Origin: Amycolatopsis australiensis
GTDB lineage: Bacteria; Actinomycetota; Actinomycetes; Mycobacteriales; Pseudonocardiaceae
Length of the DNA: 64,000 nt
Assembly (NCBI RefSeq): GCF_900119165.1
Contig: NZ_FPJG01000006.1
Span: 744,001-808,000 of the forward strand
Reading direction: 5' to 3'
Shown: positions 24,772 to 32,694 of the stretch, piece after piece
Layout: each line of letters begins with the position of its first letter
Position numbering within the stretch: position 1 is the first letter of the stretch
Made by a program: the position numbers and the translations under genes
The notes under the pieces: generated by a model
Databases searched by the model: none
Told to the model about the DNA's origin: nothing
What the model saw: the letters and a program-made list of their open reading frames with translations, nothing else

Positions 24772-26007
24772 TCAGTCGAGAAACCGCTTCGGCCACCGGC
24801 GTCGCCGTTCCGGCTCGGGTTCGGCCGGCGCTCCGGGCGGCTGCGGGCGTTCGACCGGCAGATAGACCGCCTTGGCGACGTCGAGCTTGGCCGCGCGCAG
24901 CCGGTCCAGCACGTCCGGCGCGTATCCGCCGGCTTGCGGGCGGTCCGGCACCTGGCCGAGGTCCTCCAGGACCGTCCAGTTCGACCCCAGCGCGGCCAGC
25001 GAACGGTGCTTCGTCGCGTAGTAGTCCGGGTTGACCGATACCGCGACGCCGGAAGCACCCGCGGCCGCGGCCAGCAGGTGCACGTGGAACCGGGTGGAGA
25101 TCCAGGTCTGCCGGGGGTTGGCGGGCAGGCCGTTCGCCCAGACGGCCGAGAACGGGTAGAAGCGGGCACCGGGCAGCTCGCGTTCCAGCAGGGCGAAGAC
25201 CTCGCGGTCCACCCGGGGAACACCCTCGACGACGCCGATGCGGTCCGGCGGCACCTTCCAGGACCGCAGCGTGGACAGCACCGCGCCGGCCAGCTTGCCG
25301 ATGCCGACCTCGACGAGGTCCGACTGGAGGCAGAGCATGACCTCGGGCTGGTCGTCGGCCGTCTCGTACCGCTCGCGACCGAGGCCCAGGAAAGCGTCGT
25401 CGATGCCGGCCGGGACGTCGACGAGCGCCGCCGACGCCTCGTCGCGCACGTCCACGACTTCGAAGTGGTCCACCAGGCTCCGCAGCAGCGGGGCGACGTC
25501 GGCCGAAGCCGGGATGAGGCCGTGCCCGGTCATCGCGGCCCGGCCGCCCGACCGCGCCACCGCCGCTGCGGCGCCCGAGAGCAGGCCGACCTGCTTGGGC
25601 CACAGCTTGTTGATGTACCCGCCGCCGACGACGTGCACGACGTCGGCCGAAGCGAGCAGTTCGATGCCGCCGTGCAGGCGGGGCATCATCCCGGGGTCGT
25701 GGACGGCTTCCCGCACCCAGGCGGCCGCCTGCCAGGGATCGTCGGACACCGCCTCCCAGCACAACCGCCACAACGTGTCGGTGAATCTCGCCCGGGGGTG
25801 GATGCCGTCGAGCAGCACCGCCGCCGGGCCCGGGGAGTGCGTGTCCACCCAGACGTCGGCGTCCGGCGCCGTCCGGGCCAGGTGGCCGAGCCAGCTCGCC
25901 GCGATGAGCTCGTCCCCGTAGTTCGGGTGCCCCACCGGCGCGACCAGGTAGTAGAGAGCGCGCCGGGCGGAATTCGTCGCGGGCGCACCCGTCCGGCTGA
26001 TCACCAT
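24772..26007 (-). CDS. polysaccharide pyruvyl transferase-like protein
   Basis: 411 aa from the ATG at 26007 (a -10 TACAAT ends eight bases upstream). The PS_pyruv_trans signature is visible: YYLVAPVGHPNYGDELIAASW at the start, DVVHVVGGGYINKLWP with GGG, the STRFHVHLLAAAAG segment and VSVNPDYYATKH near the C-terminus. Family members transfer phosphoenolpyruvate-derived ketal pyruvate to sugars, or act as glycosyltransferase-like enzymes. The gene diverges from the galactan exporter, so a role in decorating an exported glycan is likely but inferred. Its C-terminus is basic (ERRRRWPKRFLD). Confidence 0.82.
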   Translation of the reverse strand: MVISRTGAPATNSARRALYYLVAPVGHPNYGDELIAASWLGHLARTAPDADVWVDTHSPGPAAVLLDGIHPRARFTDTLWRLCWEAVSDDPWQAAAWVREAVHDPGMMPRLHGGIELLASADVVHVVGGGYINKLWPKQVGLLSGAAAAVARSGGRAAMTGHGLIPASADVAPLLRSLVDHFEVVDVRDEASAALVDVPAGIDDAFLGLGRERYETADDQPEVMLCLQSDLVEVGIGKLAGAVLSTLRSWKVPPDRIGVVEGVPRVDREVFALLERELPGARFYPFSAVWANGLPANPRQTWISTRFHVHLLAAAAGASGVAVSVNPDYYATKHRSLAALGSNWTVLEDLGQVPDRPQAGGYAPDVLDRLRAAKLDVAKAVYLPVERPQPPGAPAEPEPERRRRWPKRFLD

Positions 26008-26015
26008 GGGCCCGA

Positions 26016-26021
26016 ATTGTA
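26016..26021 (-). promoter_or_regulatory. -10 element TACAAT before pyruvyltransferase-like gene
   Basis: Minus-strand TACAAT ends eight bases before the ATG at 26007. Confidence 0.45.
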
Positions 26022-26108
26022 CGGTGTGACGCAGGGTGACCCAGGCCATCTTCGCATCACCGGCCGCCGGTTGCCACGGGGTGGACAGGGTCCGGGAGCG
26101 CGCATCGG

Positions 26109-26114
26109 TACCCT
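26109..26114 (+). promoter_or_regulatory. -10 element TACCCT before wzm
   Basis: TACCCT, seven bases, then the GTG at 26122; probably drives wzm-wzt-glfT1 as a leaderless message. Confidence 0.5.
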
Positions 26115-26121
26115 CGTCCAC

Positions 26122-27075
26122 GTGCATGCCACCAGCACGGTTCAGGCCGCGAACTCCCCCGTTGCGACGCCGGCACCGCCGGTGTCGGACAGCAAGACGT
26201 TCTCGCGCGCCTTCGCCGACATCAATGCCGGTTTCCGCGCCCGCGAGCTCTGGGGTCACCTCGGCTGGCAGGACATCAAGCAGCGCTACCGCCGCTCGGT
26301 GATCGGTCCATTCTGGATCACCATCAGCCAGGCGGTCATCGCGCTCGGGCTCGGGTTGCTGTACTCGCAGCTGTTCAACTCGCCGATCGAGGTCTTCCTG
26401 CCCTACCTGTCCACGGGCTTCATCCTGTGGGGCTTCATCAGCGGCTGCCTGGCCGAGGGCATGGAGACGTTCATCGCGAACGAGGGGCTGATCAAGCAGC
26501 TGCCCGCGCCGCTGAGCGTGTACATGCTGCGGACGGTGTGGCGCCAGACGCTGCTGCTGGCGCACAACATGATCGTCTACGTCGTGATCCTCGTGATCTT
26601 CTTCAACGCGCTCGACAACCCCTACTCGCTGGGCAACAGCGAAGGCCTGTGCGTCGGCAACGCGTACTGCCACCCGGGCCTCAGCTGGAACATCCTGCTG
26701 GCCATCCCCGGCTTCCTCTTGCTCGCCCTCAACGCGGGCTGGGTGACGCTGCTGCTGGGCATCATCTCGACCCGCTTCCGCGACATCCCGCAGGTGATCA
26801 ACTCGCTGATCCAGCTGCTGTTCTACGGCACACCGATCGTCTGGCCGGTGGACCAGCTGCTCGGCGGCGGAACGCGTGCCAGCATCTCGTGGGTGCTGCC
26901 GATCATCCAGCTGAACCCGCTGTACCACTTCATGCAGGTGGTCCGGGCGCCGTTGATCGGCCAGTCGTTCACACCGGGCAACTGGATCGTGGTCGGCTCC
27001 ATCACCATCATCGGCTGGGCGCTCGCGCTCGTCGCGATGCGCAACTACCGTGCCCGCGTCTCCTACTGGGTGTGA
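26122..27075 (+). CDS. wzm: galactan ABC exporter, permease subunit (Wzm/RfbD-like)
   Basis: 317 aa ABC-2 type permease with six membrane helices after a polar N-terminus of about 70 residues (WGHLGWQDIKQRYRRSVIGPFW is the typical entry motif). An external loop with two cysteines (CVGNAYC) sits between helices. The homologue in mycobacteria (Rv3783) exports lipid-linked galactan with the ATPase RfbE. The GTG start follows a -10 at leaderless distance. The next gene is the ATPase six bases downstream, then glfT1, the same three genes as in mycobacteria but with permease first. Confidence 0.9.
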   Translation: MHATSTVQAANSPVATPAPPVSDSKTFSRAFADINAGFRARELWGHLGWQDIKQRYRRSVIGPFWITISQAVIALGLGLLYSQLFNSPIEVFLPYLSTGFILWGFISGCLAEGMETFIANEGLIKQLPAPLSVYMLRTVWRQTLLLAHNMIVYVVILVIFFNALDNPYSLGNSEGLCVGNAYCHPGLSWNILLAIPGFLLLALNAGWVTLLLGIISTRFRDIPQVINSLIQLLFYGTPIVWPVDQLLGGGTRASISWVLPIIQLNPLYHFMQVVRAPLIGQSFTPGNWIVVGSITIIGWALALVAMRNYRARVSYWV

Positions 27076-27081
27076 CACAAC

Positions 27082-27897
27082 ATGGTCAGCATTGACGTCC
27101 ACAACGCCTACGTCGACTTCCCGATCTTCGACGCGAAGACCCGGTCGATGAAGAAGAAGGTCCTCGGCAAGGTCGGCGGCAAGATCGGCACCGACACGAA
27201 GGTGCCGATCATCGAGGCCCTGCACGACGTGACCCTGAACCTCCGCGAAGGCGACCGCGTCGGCCTGGTCGGGCACAACGGCGCCGGCAAGTCCACGCTG
27301 CTGCGGCTGCTCGCCGGGATCTACGAGCCCACCCGCGGCTCGGCGCGGATCGAAGGCAAGATCGCGCCGGTGTTCGACCTCGGCGTCGGCATGGACCCGG
27401 AGATCTCCGGGCAGGAGAACATCATCATCCGCGGCCTCTTCCTCGGCATGACGGCCAAGGAGATGGAGAAGCGGGTCGACGACATCGCGGAGTTCACCGA
27501 GCTCGGCGACTACCTCCAGATGCCGCTGCGGACGTACTCGACGGGTATGCGCGTTCGGCTGGCGCTGGGTGTCGTCACCTCGATCGACCCCGAGATCCTC
27601 ATCCTCGACGAGGGCATCGGCGCGGTCGACGCGGCGTTCCTCAACAAGGCGCGGGACCGGCTCAAGGACCTCGTGAAGCGCTCCGGGATCCTCGTGTTCG
27701 CCAGTCACGCCGACGAGTTCCTGTTCGAGCTGTGCGACTCCGCCCTCTGGATGGACGAAGGTCACATCAAGCAACGCGGATCGCTGCGGGACGTCCTCAC
27801 CGGGTACAAGGGCCGCGACCCGTTCGCGGACATGAGCAAGGAAACGCTGCAGCGCCTCGGCATCGAGCCGGTGGCGACGACGAACGGCGGGGAATGA
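27082..27897 (+). CDS. wzt: galactan ABC exporter, ATPase subunit (Wzt/RfbE-like)
   Basis: 271 aa. Walker A GHNGAGKST, Q-loop GQENI region, signature YSTGM (the variant seen in polysaccharide exporters), Walker B ILILDEG and switch histidine in FASHADE. There is no C-terminal carbohydrate-binding domain, which matches exporters that do not read a chain-end cap. It pairs with the upstream permease and overlaps glfT1 by four bases (ATGA). Confidence 0.92.
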   Translation: MVSIDVHNAYVDFPIFDAKTRSMKKKVLGKVGGKIGTDTKVPIIEALHDVTLNLREGDRVGLVGHNGAGKSTLLRLLAGIYEPTRGSARIEGKIAPVFDLGVGMDPEISGQENIIIRGLFLGMTAKEMEKRVDDIAEFTELGDYLQMPLRTYSTGMRVRLALGVVTSIDPEILILDEGIGAVDAAFLNKARDRLKDLVKRSGILVFASHADEFLFELCDSALWMDEGHIKQRGSLRDVLTGYKGRDPFADMSKETLQRLGIEPVATTNGGE

Positions 27898-28805
27898 TGG
27901 CCAGCGAGACCCGACAGCTGCCCGACGGCGCGGTCGTCGGCGTGGTCGTCACGCGGCACCGGCGCGAGCTGCTCGCGGACTCGCTGAAGGTCATCGCGGC
28001 GCAGACCCGGCCGGTCGACCACCTGGTGGTGGTGGACAACGGGCCGGACGATTCGGCCCGCGAGGTCGTCGAGAGCTACCCGCTGCCGTACACGTACCTG
28101 CCGTCGCACCGGAACCTCGGCGGCGCGGGCGGGTTCGCGCTGGGCATGCTGCACGCGCTGTCGCTGGGCGCGGACTGGATCTGGCTGGCCGACGACGACG
28201 GCCGCCCGGCCGACGAGAACGTGCTGGCGATCCTGCTGGAAGAGGCGGAAAAGCGGGACCTGGCGGAGATCTCGCCGGTGGTGTCCAACATCGACGCCCC
28301 GGACAAGCTGGCGTTTCCGCTGCGCCGCGGCCTGACCTGGAAGCGGTCCCAGTCGGAGCTGGGCGCGGACTTCCTGCCGGGCATCGCGTCCCTGATGAAC
28401 GGCGCGCTGTTCCGGGCGTCCACTTTGGACGTGGTCGGCGTCCCGGACCTGCGCCTGTTCTTCCGCGGCGACGAGGTGGAGCTGCACCGCCGGCTGGCCC
28501 GCTCGGGCCTGCCGTTCGGCACGTCGCTGAAGACGAAGTACCTGCACCCGGACGGCTCGGACGAGTTCAAGCCCATGCTGGGCGGCAAGTTCCACGCGCA
28601 GGACCCGGAGAACGAGGTCAAGCGGTACTACACCTACCGCAACCGCGGATATCTGTTGTCGCAGCCGGGAATGCGCAAGATCGGCGCGCTGGAGATCGTC
28701 CGGTTCGGACTGTACTTCGTGGGCGTGAAGCGCGACCCGAAGGCGTTCCTGCAGTGGCTCAAGCTGGTCCGGCAGGGCCGCGCGGAGAAGTTCTACCGCT
28801 ACTGA
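27894..28805 (+). CDS. glfT1: galactofuranosyltransferase GlfT1
   Basis: 303 aa (302 if the second ATG at 27897 is used). GT2 fold: GVVVTRHRRELLADSL at the N-terminus, metal-binding Asp100-102 in WLADDDGRP, FFRGDEVELHRRL as the acceptor-side acidic motif and KYYTYRN-like RYYTYRNRGYL near the end. In mycobacteria (Rv3782) it adds the first two Galf residues from UDP-Galf to the rhamnosyl-GlcNAc-PP-decaprenol linker. Its place behind the exporter genes supports the assignment. A strong convergent hairpin follows. Confidence 0.92.
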   Translation: MMASETRQLPDGAVVGVVVTRHRRELLADSLKVIAAQTRPVDHLVVVDNGPDDSAREVVESYPLPYTYLPSHRNLGGAGGFALGMLHALSLGADWIWLADDDGRPADENVLAILLEEAEKRDLAEISPVVSNIDAPDKLAFPLRRGLTWKRSQSELGADFLPGIASLMNGALFRASTLDVVGVPDLRLFFRGDEVELHRRLARSGLPFGTSLKTKYLHPDGSDEFKPMLGGKFHAQDPENEVKRYYTYRNRGYLLSQPGMRKIGALEIVRFGLYFVGVKRDPKAFLQWLKLVRQGRAEKFYRY

Positions 28806-28816
28806 CAGAGGTTCCA

Positions 28817-28850
28817 GCGAAACGGCCCCGGTTGCCCGGGGCCGTTTCGC
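28817..28850. terminator. bidirectional hairpin terminator
   Basis: Perfect 15-bp stem (28817-28831 with 28836-28850), loop TTGC, between glfT1 and the convergent PPE gene. Confidence 0.85.
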
Positions 28851-28859
28851 GTTCGTCCG

Positions 28860-30350
28860 TTATTCGCCGATGACCGGCGGGGCGGTGCGCAGGTCCGTGC
28901 CGAAGACCTCGTCCGGGTCACCCTCGACCAGGTACGTCGGCCGCGAGTGCTCCGTGTCCTCGTCGCCCTCGCCCTTCTGGCCGCGGCCCAGGCCGCCCGC
29001 GCCCATGCCGCCGCGGCCCGCTGCGCTGCCCGAGCCGAGGCCGCCCATTCCGCGTCCGGCGGCCGCTTCCGCCGCGCCGATGCCACCCGGCCGGGCCGCG
29101 CCCGACGCGGCACCCGCGCCCGTCGCGTTGCCGGCGCCCGAGCCGCCGGGGCCGAAGCCACCGCCGCGGCCGGCGCCGCCACCACCGCCGATCTTCGAGT
29201 TGTAGGCCTCGTCGCCGCCGAAGTTCATTCCGCCCATCGGCATCGGGCTCATCGGCGGCATGCCGCCGAAGGACTGGTTCGGGTTCGACGCCGAACCGCT
29301 CGCGACCGGGCTCGGCGTGAAGCTCGACGGCGTCGTCGTGCCCGCGGGCACGAACCCCGACCCGGTGGTCGAGCCGGGCCCGGAAAAGTGCGGGTTGCCG
29401 GTGGTGCCGGAGACGAAGCCGCTGGTACCGCCGGGGGTGCTCACCGAGCCGGGCCCGGGCATGTTCACCGAGCTGTGCCCGGGCATGTTCACGCTCGACG
29501 GATTGCTGATGCCGTTCTTGTCCCCGCTGCCGTTGGGGTCACCACTACCCCCACCGGTGCTGAAGCTCGGCGGCGGCGCGAAGGCGGGCTGCTTCGACGC
29601 GGCCTCGTAGAGGTTCTTGTCGTAGGTCGCCATGACACCGGCGGCCTGGTCGTGCGCGGCCTGGCTGTCCTTCTGCTTCTGAATGGACTTGTCGACGTTG
29701 TCGGCGAGGTTGAAGGGGTTCGACGTCGCCCACGACTTGAACTCGTCACCCCAGCTGAACGGAATGGGGTCGGGCATGGAGTTCTTCGCCGTCGCGGCGG
29801 CCTGGCCCTGGTCGTAGATGGTCTCGGACGCCAGGCGGGCGTTCTGCGAGTTGGCGTCGGACCACTTGCCCAAGCTCGTGAAGTACTGCTGCGCGTTCTC
29901 CGCCGCGCTGCCTTCCCAGGTCCCCTTGGAAGCGTTCACCGCGGTGTTCATCGACTGCGCGAACTTGTCGAAGACCTGGTGGACCTTGAAGTACGCCGTC
30001 GAAACGTCGGAGACCTGTTGGACGTTGAGGTTGCTGTCCAGGTAGGCCTTGAGCTGCGCGTGGTCGCTGCCCTTGTAGTCGGCGTTCGGTGCCTGCAGGC
30101 CCTGGACGTACTCGACGTCGCGGCCCTTGGTGGCGTCGGCGACATTCTTGTCCCCGATCTCCTGCGCCTGGTTCTTGGCCTTGGCCTGGGCGATCCACTG
30201 CTGGACCGGGCCGAACAGCCAGCTGCCCGGCTCGACGCCCTCCTCCGCCTTCTTCTGGAGGTAGGCGTCGCGCTCGGCGGGCGCCATGTTCTGGACTTCT
30301 TGCGGCGTCTTGTCCGCGGTCTTCGGCGGCGGTCCCTGTCGCGTCGTCAT
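28860..30350 (-). CDS. PPE-domain type VII secretion substrate with Gly-rich tail
   Basis: 496 aa from the ATG at 30350. The N-terminal 200 residues are helical and include a WxG turn (GTWEGSAAENAQQYF), as in PPE/WXG100 proteins exported by ESX systems. Residues about 290-470 are low-complexity Gly/Ser/Pro/Met repeats. The end (YLVEGDPDEVFGTDLRTAPPVIGE) is an acidic tail of the type seen in Pseudonocardiaceae PPE-like proteins. Likely an exported envelope protein paired with the EspG chaperone encoded upstream. Last gene of a four-gene minus-strand cassette. Confidence 0.82.
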   Translation of the reverse strand: MTTRQGPPPKTADKTPQEVQNMAPAERDAYLQKKAEEGVEPGSWLFGPVQQWIAQAKAKNQAQEIGDKNVADATKGRDVEYVQGLQAPNADYKGSDHAQLKAYLDSNLNVQQVSDVSTAYFKVHQVFDKFAQSMNTAVNASKGTWEGSAAENAQQYFTSLGKWSDANSQNARLASETIYDQGQAAATAKNSMPDPIPFSWGDEFKSWATSNPFNLADNVDKSIQKQKDSQAAHDQAAGVMATYDKNLYEAASKQPAFAPPPSFSTGGGSGDPNGSGDKNGISNPSSVNMPGHSSVNMPGPGSVSTPGGTSGFVSGTTGNPHFSGPGSTTGSGFVPAGTTTPSSFTPSPVASGSASNPNQSFGGMPPMSPMPMGGMNFGGDEAYNSKIGGGGGAGRGGGFGPGGSGAGNATGAGAASGAARPGGIGAAEAAAGRGMGGLGSGSAAGRGGMGAGGLGRGQKGEGDEDTEHSRPTYLVEGDPDEVFGTDLRTAPPVIGE

Positions 30351-30360
30351 CTGGGTTCCC

Positions 30361-30936
30361 CTATCCCTTCGGCAACCGCGGTTCGACAGCGGTCTTCGCG
30401 ACCGTTTCGGCGATCTGGCAGGCCTCGTCCGTCGAACCGACCGCGGTGACCAGGACGTCCACTCGCGAGTCACCGACCGGCAGGGCCAGCGTGCAGCCGA
30501 CCCCCTGGGTCTCCGGGGCCTCCTTGGCCTTCCGGCCGTTGACGTCCTTGTCGGAGACACCGGCACCCTGGTCGTTGAGCTGGTCGGCCCGGGCGTCGTC
30601 ACGCACGTTCACGCCGACCACCATGGACTTGTCGCTCGCCGAGGCGATTTTCTTCTGGTACTTGCACACCCGCGCGGTGCCGAGCGTTTTGTTCTCCGGC
30701 TCGTTGAAGTCCCCGTAGGTGGCCAGATCACCTTTTTCCAGGAGCGTGCAGGGATCGGTGATCGACTGGGTGCCACCCCCCGCGGCGGACGAACTCTCCG
30801 GGGCAGACGTCTCACCGCCGCCTGCCGTCGAGGACTGCGCGGGCGAAGCGGTTCCCTGCTGCGTGCTGGTGCAGCCGGCCAGGAGCGCGCCACCGGCCAC
30901 GAGCGGGAGCAGGGCACGGACGAGAAGGAGTTTCAT
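30361..30936 (-). CDS. DUF3558 lipoprotein
   Basis: 191 aa. Signal peptide with a canonical lipobox LLAGC (Cys22), a Ser/Gly/Thr-rich linker to about 60, then a DUF3558 domain starting at DPCTLLEKGDLATYG with cysteines in VCKY, GVGCTLAL and EACQIA. DUF3558 lipoproteins are common in Pseudonocardiaceae next to PPE and EspG genes; their role is unknown. Ten bases from the PPE gene and four from the preceding gene, so co-transcribed. Confidence 0.88.
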   Translation of the reverse strand: MKLLLVRALLPLVAGGALLAGCTSTQQGTASPAQSSTAGGGETSAPESSSAAGGGTQSITDPCTLLEKGDLATYGDFNEPENKTLGTARVCKYQKKIASASDKSMVVGVNVRDDARADQLNDQGAGVSDKDVNGRKAKEAPETQGVGCTLALPVGDSRVDVLVTAVGSTDEACQIAETVAKTAVEPRLPKG

Positions 30937-30940
30937 CGAG

Positions 30941-31390
30941 TCAGGCCTGCCGGGTCTGGAGCGAAGAGAACGCCTGGTCCTCGGTTTCCTTGTACAACCC
31001 GGCCGCCCGCGCCAGAGCTTCGTCGGCCTGCTTCGCTACCTGCTGGAGCTGGCTCAACACCGCTTTCGCCGAGCCTTCGGCGTCGCTGGCGCTCTTCTGG
31101 TCGTGCTTGGCGACGGCGTGCCCGTACGGGTGGTTGCCGAGCTGAGGTGCCTGGTCGAGCGCTGTGGCATCGTAGCCCAGGTTCGTGAGGTCGTTGACCA
31201 GTTCCATGAGCGCGTCCCGGAGGGGTTTCACTCCTTCGGGGGTGATCTTGAACCCGCCGCCCTTGGCGGCGTCCACCAGCTTCTGCGTCTCCGCCGTGAC
31301 GCTCTGTACCGCGGCGCCCATGCTGGCCGACGAAAGCGGGTTGATCACGTCCGCGAACGAGCCGCCGCCACCGCCATCGGCTATCAACAT
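30941..31390 (-). CDS. small helical ESX-cassette protein, unknown function
   Basis: 149 aa without signal peptide. Mostly helical: SASMGAAVQSVTAETQKLVDAAK, then LRDALMELVNDLTNL and a long C-terminal helix (SAKAVLSQLQQVAKQADEALARAAGLYKETEDQAF). Size, helicity and position between espG and the DUF3558 lipoprotein gene suggest an EspC/WXG100-like secreted partner of the PPE protein, but the central WxG turn is not present. Confidence 0.75.
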   Translation of the reverse strand: MLIADGGGGGSFADVINPLSSASMGAAVQSVTAETQKLVDAAKGGGFKITPEGVKPLRDALMELVNDLTNLGYDATALDQAPQLGNHPYGHAVAKHDQKSASDAEGSAKAVLSQLQQVAKQADEALARAAGLYKETEDQAFSSLQTRQA

Positions 31391-31519
31391 CGCCGTTCCA
31401 CCCCGAATCGCTTCGCCCGTGCGTGTGCACCCGGAAGTCTACTAGCCGGGTACCCTGCGCAACCGCCGTTCACCGATCTTCCCCTTCGACGCGGCCGCCG
31501 CGCGGGTGGTTCCCGGGGC

Positions 31520-32284
31520 TCAGAACTGCCCTTCGAGCTGGGCGTACAGCTGCTGGGCCAGCCGGGCGTTGTCGGCCGGGGCGTAGGTGATCCAGCGCTG
31601 GCCGTCCGCCGCCGCGCGGGAGGACATCAGCCAGCGGCCCGACGGGGTGTCGAACCAGGCCAGTGGCGGGAACGTGCCGCCGCGGGTCTGGGCCGTGAAC
31701 TGGCCGATGCGCTTCTTCGGCTCCTGGAAGACGCGCTCGATCATGCGGACCTGGGGGCCGGCGCCACCGCTGTTCGACCGCGGGCCCGACACACCGGCGA
31801 ACGGGTCGTACGCGTCGTCGCGGCGCTGGTGGCGGGGCTGTTCCACCGGCCGCGAGATGGTGACCGACTGGCCGGGCGCCGCCGGGGTGAGCGGGAGCAG
31901 GTCGACGATCGCCGGGACGATCCCCGTCGGGCGGACCTCCTCGAAGACGATCAGGTTCTCGTCCTGCCGGGCGAGCACCGCGAACTGGCCGTCGGAGGTG
32001 ACGCGGGCGAACAGGTGCCGGTCACCCAGCTCGGCGGCCGCGTTGATCGTCACGCTGCCGCGGACGAACGTGGTCAGCGCCAGCTCGGCATCGGCGTCCA
32101 GGCGGCCGCGGCTCCACAGGCCCCGGCCGGTCAGGTCGCGGACGACCGCGTCGCGGATCATCGAGCGCTGCTCGACGGTGGTGCCGACGTGCGGCACCTC
32201 GAACGGCGTCGGCGCGCGGCCGAATCCCAGCTGTTCGAGCAGGATGTCCACCGCCGCCAGCGACAGCGAGAACGAATGAGGCAT
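31520..32284 (-). CDS. espG: ESX secretion-associated chaperone EspG
   Basis: 254 aa (257 if the ATG at 32293 is used). Starts FSLSLAAVDILLEQLGFGRAPTPFEVPHVG, the usual EspG opening, continues with the beta-rich core (GSVTINAAAELGDRHLFARVTSDGQFAVLARQ) and ends with RWITYAPADNARLAQQLYAQLEGQF. EspG proteins are cytosolic chaperones that bind the tip of PE/PPE pairs and deliver them to the ESX translocase. The PPE gene three genes downstream is the likely client. No ESX core gene (eccABCD, mycP) is in the window. Confidence 0.9.
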   Translation of the reverse strand: MPHSFSLSLAAVDILLEQLGFGRAPTPFEVPHVGTTVEQRSMIRDAVVRDLTGRGLWSRGRLDADAELALTTFVRGSVTINAAAELGDRHLFARVTSDGQFAVLARQDENLIVFEEVRPTGIVPAIVDLLPLTPAAPGQSVTISRPVEQPRHQRRDDAYDPFAGVSGPRSNSGGAGPQVRMIERVFQEPKKRIGQFTAQTRGGTFPPLAWFDTPSGRWLMSSRAAADGQRWITYAPADNARLAQQLYAQLEGQF

Positions 32285-32397
32285 CGCTTCCATCCCCCCG
32301 CGGGTTCTTCCGGCCTTCGCCGAAAACGGTAGTCCACCGGCTCCGCCCTCAGCGAACCCGCTTGCCCCGGCAAGATCGCCGCTGGTCCGATGGACGC

Positions 32398-32643
32398 ATG
32401 GCCGACCCGAAACCCGCACTCGTGCTGCACCTCGCCACCGGCGGGGAGCCGCTGCTGTTCGCACTGACGACCGAAGAAGCCGGCAAGCTGGCGGGCAGGC
32501 TCGCCCAGCTGGTGAAGGCAGGCGCGGTCGAGACGGTGACCACCAAGGACGACTCGGTGGTCGCGATCAACTTCGCCCACGTGGCCGCCGCGTACATCGA
32601 CGACCTCACCCGCAAGAGCAAGGTCTTCGGTCTGCACGCCTGA
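32398..32643 (+). CDS. small conserved hypothetical protein
   Basis: 81 aa, soluble, alpha/beta: ALVLHLATGGEPLLFALTTEEAGKLAGRLAQLVKAG, then TVTTKDDSVVAINFAHVAAAYIDDL. No domain recognised; the pattern resembles small ligand- or protein-binding sheets. ATG 32398 follows TCCGAT by six bases, a weak leaderless promoter. It diverges from espG and ends at a convergent hairpin with glfT2. Confidence 0.75.
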   Translation: MADPKPALVLHLATGGEPLLFALTTEEAGKLAGRLAQLVKAGAVETVTTKDDSVVAINFAHVAAAYIDDLTRKSKVFGLHA

Positions 32644-32648
32644 CACGC

Positions 32649-32682
32649 CGAAGGCCGCCTCACCGAAGTGAGACGGCCTTCG
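32649..32682. terminator. bidirectional hairpin terminator
   Basis: 15-bp stem (32649-32663 with 32668-32682) with one C/A mismatch and loop CGAA, between the small hypothetical gene and glfT2. Confidence 0.8.
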
Positions 32683-32694
32683 CTGCGTGAGACT

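Noticed and set aside
24772..27774. A 1000-codon minus-strand frame across the exporter genes
   Set aside because: The real gene is 24772-26007; the rest is antisense to wzm-wzt, which have complete family motifs on the plus strand.
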